Assembly (NCBI GenBank): GCA_949747935.1
Contig: CATKHE010000184.1
Location: 1-7,079, forward strand
Origin: an uncultured Eubacteriales bacterium
Lineage (GTDB): Bacteria; Bacillota_A; Clostridia; Oscillospirales; Oscillospiraceae
Reading direction: 5' to 3'
Length of the DNA: 7,079 bases
Shown: positions 5,259 to 7,079 of the stretch, one piece after another
How positions within the stretch are numbered: the first letter of the stretch is position 1
Layout of the letters: every line of letters begins with the position of its first letter
Notes under the pieces: generated by a model
The model's input: only the letters and a program-made list of their open reading frames with translations
Databases searched by the model: none
What the model was told of the DNA's origin: nothing
Made by a program: the position numbers and the translations under genes

Positions 5259-6887
5259 ATGCCCCAGTATGATCCCCTCAAATACATGTATTCCTCCCGC
5301 AGAAACGTGGTCTACGCCAAAAATGGCATGGCCTGCACCTCGGTCCCGCTGGGGGCCCAGGTGGGGCTGGAGGTCCTGAAATCGGGTGGAAACGCCGTGG
5401 ACGCTGCGGTGGCGATGGCGGCCGCCATGCCCCTCTTCGAGCCTACGGGAAACGGCCTGGGATCTGACGCCTTCGCCTTGGTGTGGGTGGAAAAGGAGAA
5501 AAAGCTGTACGGTCTCAACGCCAGCGGCGTGGCCCCCGCCGTGCTCAGCGCGGAGATGGTTCGGGGGCTGGGATATGACCAGATGCCCAAGGAGGGGTGG
5601 ATTCCCACCATGGTCCCGGGCGCCCCCGGCGGTTGGGCCGAGCTGCGCAGTCGCTTCGGGACGAAATCTCTTCCAGAGCTGCTGGCTCCCGCCATCGCCT
5701 ACGCGCGGGAGGGGGTGCCGGTCCCCGTCAATGTGGCGCGGCAGTGGGCCAAGGACGCTCCCCGGATCAAAAAAGCCATGGAGCGGGACCCGGCCCCCCA
5801 CGCCTATTGGTACAGCCGCCTGATGAAGGCGGACGGATCTCCCTACGGGGCGGGCGACCTGTTTCGCTGGGAGGAGTACGCCGACACCTTGGAGGAGTTG
5901 GCCGGGACGGAATGCGAGAGCTACTACCGGGGACCCCTGATGGAGCGGATTGTGGCGTTCAGCCGGGAGACGGGGGGATACTTCTCGGAGGAGGACTTCC
6001 AAGGCTATCATCCGCAGTGGGTGGAGCCCATTACCGCCGGCTACCGGGGCTACACCGTATGTGAGATTCCCCCCAACGGACACGGCATTACGGTGCTCAT
6101 GGCGCTGAATATCCTCAGCGGCATGGAGCTGCCCGAAGAGAAGGAGAGCGCCGGCGCCTATCACCGGATTATGGAGGCCATTAAGCTGGCCTTTGCCGAT
6201 GCGAAGGCTTATGTGGCCGACCCCAGACACATGAGAACAAAGGTGGAGGATATGCTGTCTGAGCGGTACGCCGCCCGCCGCCGGGAGCTGATTGGCGGCA
6301 AGGCCCTCCTGCCCGAGGCGGGGGACCCCTCCTGCGGCGACACGATCTACCTGTGCACTGCCGACAGGGAGGGCAACATGGTATCCTACATCCAGAGCAA
6401 CTACAGCATTTTCGGCGCGGGAGTGGCCGTTCCGGGGACGGGCATCACCTTCCAGAACCGGGGAGCCAATTTCTCCCTGGACCCGAACAGCGACAACTGT
6501 CTGGCCGGAGGAAAGAAGTCCTATCACACCATTATCCCCGGCTTCCTGATGAAGGACGGGGAGGCTGTGGGCCCCTTCGGGGTGATGGGGGGCTTTATGC
6601 AGCCCCAAGGGCACGTCCAGGTTCTGGTGAATACCATCGACTACCATATGAACCCCCAGGAGGCCCTGGACGCCCCCCGGGCCCAGTGGATGGGCGGGCG
6701 GAGCATCCAGCTGGAGGGGGAGATTTCTCCGGAGATCGTCCAGGCTCTGGCCGGGATGGGCCACGAGGTGGAGGTGGTCAGCGACCGGATCGACATGGGC
6801 CGGGGGCAGATCATCTGGCGCACGGACAACGGCCTGCTGGCCGGCGGCACCGAGCCGAGGTGCGACGGAACCGTGGCGGCGTGGTAA
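5259..6887 (+). CDS. Gamma-glutamyltransferase/cephalosporin acylase family protein (YwrD-like)
   Basis: A 542-residue Ntn-hydrolase. Family members are made as one chain and self-cleave before a threonine that becomes the nucleophile; canonical members transfer or hydrolyse gamma-glutamyl groups, e.g. from glutathione. Large-subunit signs: GLEVLKSGGNAVDAAVA (36-52), EPTGNGLGSDAF (61-72), TMVPGAPGGW (117-126). The cleavage site is CGDTIYL, giving T362 as nucleophile. The small subunit shows FGAGVAVPGTG, QNRGANFSLDPNSDN, oxyanion-hole glycines in GVMGGFMQPQGHVQVL (G444-G445), MNPQEALDAPR and the ending GGTEPRCDGTVAAW. There is no signal peptide, so it should be cytosolic, unlike E. coli or B. 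subtilis GGT. The motifs fit the YwrD-like branch. By motif alignment the residues that bind gamma-glutamate in E. coli GGT (R114, D433, S462-S463) are S89, N404 and H423-T424, so the substrate may not be glutathione. It is a monocistronic gene with its own promoter, divergent from hscC. The family is certain, the substrate is not. Confidence 0.9.
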   Translation: MPQYDPLKYMYSSRRNVVYAKNGMACTSVPLGAQVGLEVLKSGGNAVDAAVAMAAAMPLFEPTGNGLGSDAFALVWVEKEKKLYGLNASGVAPAVLSAEMVRGLGYDQMPKEGWIPTMVPGAPGGWAELRSRFGTKSLPELLAPAIAYAREGVPVPVNVARQWAKDAPRIKKAMERDPAPHAYWYSRLMKADGSPYGAGDLFRWEEYADTLEELAGTECESYYRGPLMERIVAFSRETGGYFSEEDFQGYHPQWVEPITAGYRGYTVCEIPPNGHGITVLMALNILSGMELPEEKESAGAYHRIMEAIKLAFADAKAYVADPRHMRTKVEDMLSERYAARRRELIGGKALLPEAGDPSCGDTIYLCTADREGNMVSYIQSNYSIFGAGVAVPGTGITFQNRGANFSLDPNSDNCLAGGKKSYHTIIPGFLMKDGEAVGPFGVMGGFMQPQGHVQVLVNTIDYHMNPQEALDAPRAQWMGGRSIQLEGEISPEIVQALAGMGHEVEVVSDRIDMGRGQIIWRTDNGLLAGGTEPRCDGTVAAW

Positions 6888-7022
6888 AAAAGCCTCCCTT
6901 GTGAAAGGGAGGGGGACCGCTGGGCGAAGCCCAGTGGTGGAGGGATTCTGCTGAGCAGAAGCTCCGGGACGAAATCCCCCCGCCCCCTGCGGGGGCACCC
7001 CCCTTTCGCAAGGCGGCCTTTG
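6888..7022. repeat. MITE-like foldback repeat element after the GGT-family gene
   Basis: The element begins at the gene's stop codon with an A-run. Stems: CCTCCCTT/AAGGGAGG (6893-6900/6905-6912), ACCGCTGGGC/GCCCAGTGGT (6916-6925/6929-6938, one G-T pair), TTCTGC/GCAGAA (6946-6951/6955-6960) and GCCCCC/GGGGGC (6982-6987/6991-6996). GGGATT (6942-6947) can also pair with AATCCC (6973-6978). The right end (about 6998-7022), read in reverse, GCCGCCTTGCGAAAGGGG, matches the left end GCCTCCCTTGTGAAAGGG, giving imperfect terminal inverted repeats. No coding capacity is seen. It resembles GCCTCCCTT-type intergenic repeats I recall from Oscillospiraceae genomes; copy number must be searched. It may also end transcription of the preceding gene. 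Confidence 0.65.
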
Positions 7023-7042
7023 GTGCGTATTCTGAAAAGGTC

Positions 7043-7071
7043 TTGCATCTCGGAAAATTTTGTTGTAGAAT
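7043..7071 (+). promoter_or_regulatory. Putative sigma-A promoter of a gene beyond the right edge
   Basis: Plus strand: TTGCAT (7043-7048), 17-bp spacer, TAGAAT (7066-7071). The -10 matches consensus at 5 of 6 positions; the -35 keeps TTG only. It follows the foldback element and the sequence turns AT-rich here, as expected at the front of a new transcription unit. The window ends 8 bases later, so no gene confirms it. Confidence 0.5.
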
Positions 7072-7079
7072 ACAGGCAG

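Noticed and set aside
5241..6998. 585-codon minus-strand open frame opposite the GGT-family gene
   Set aside because: The plus frame carries full GGT-family motifs, promoter and ribosome binding site; the antisense frame has no domain or start signal and runs into the foldback element.

Overview
The window looks like a chromosomal segment of a GC-rich, endospore-forming Clostridia bacterium, most likely an Oscillospiraceae-type gut Firmicute (Flavonifractor, Lawsonibacter or Pseudoflavonifractor-like). The evidence is the end of a sporulation gene (spoIVA), sigma-A promoters with exact TATAAT boxes, strong AGGAGG-type ribosome binding sites and a GC-rich intergenic foldback repeat of a kind I recall from this group. 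The genus assignment is inference.

Layout from left to right. Positions 1-438 (+) hold the last 145 codons of spoIVA, followed by a strong GC hairpin. A 231-bp intergenic stretch contains a possible 22-codon gene remnant on the minus strand. Three minus-strand genes follow. In transcription order (right to left) they are hscC (3296-5041), encoding an HscC-type Hsp70; a large membrane-anchored J-like protein (1149-3299) whose start overlaps the hscC stop by 4 nt; and a small XRE-family regulator (670-999) 149 bp further on. A 217-bp gap separates hscC from a divergent plus-strand gene (5259-6887) of the gamma-glutamyltransferase/cephalosporin acylase family. Both sides of this gap have a clear sigma-A promoter with 17-bp spacing. 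A ~135-bp MITE-like foldback element follows that gene directly, and a promoter for a gene beyond the window lies at the right edge.

The centre of interest is the hscC/J-protein pair. HscC is the specialised third Hsp70 of E. coli, working with dedicated J proteins (DjlB/DjlC). Here the partner has a degenerate J domain (HPE in place of HPD), four near-identical 75-bp in-frame repeats giving an acidic-aromatic DFDFDQLL motif, a charged helix, three predicted membrane segments and a ~295-residue C-terminal domain that the positive-inside rule places outside the cell. This suggests a transmembrane device linking an outside domain to a cytosolic Hsp70. The XRE regulator gene, with an 11-bp perfect inverted repeat inside it and helically phased direct repeats upstream, may regulate or be co-transcribed with the pair. 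spoIVA and the GGT-family gene have no evident functional link to it.
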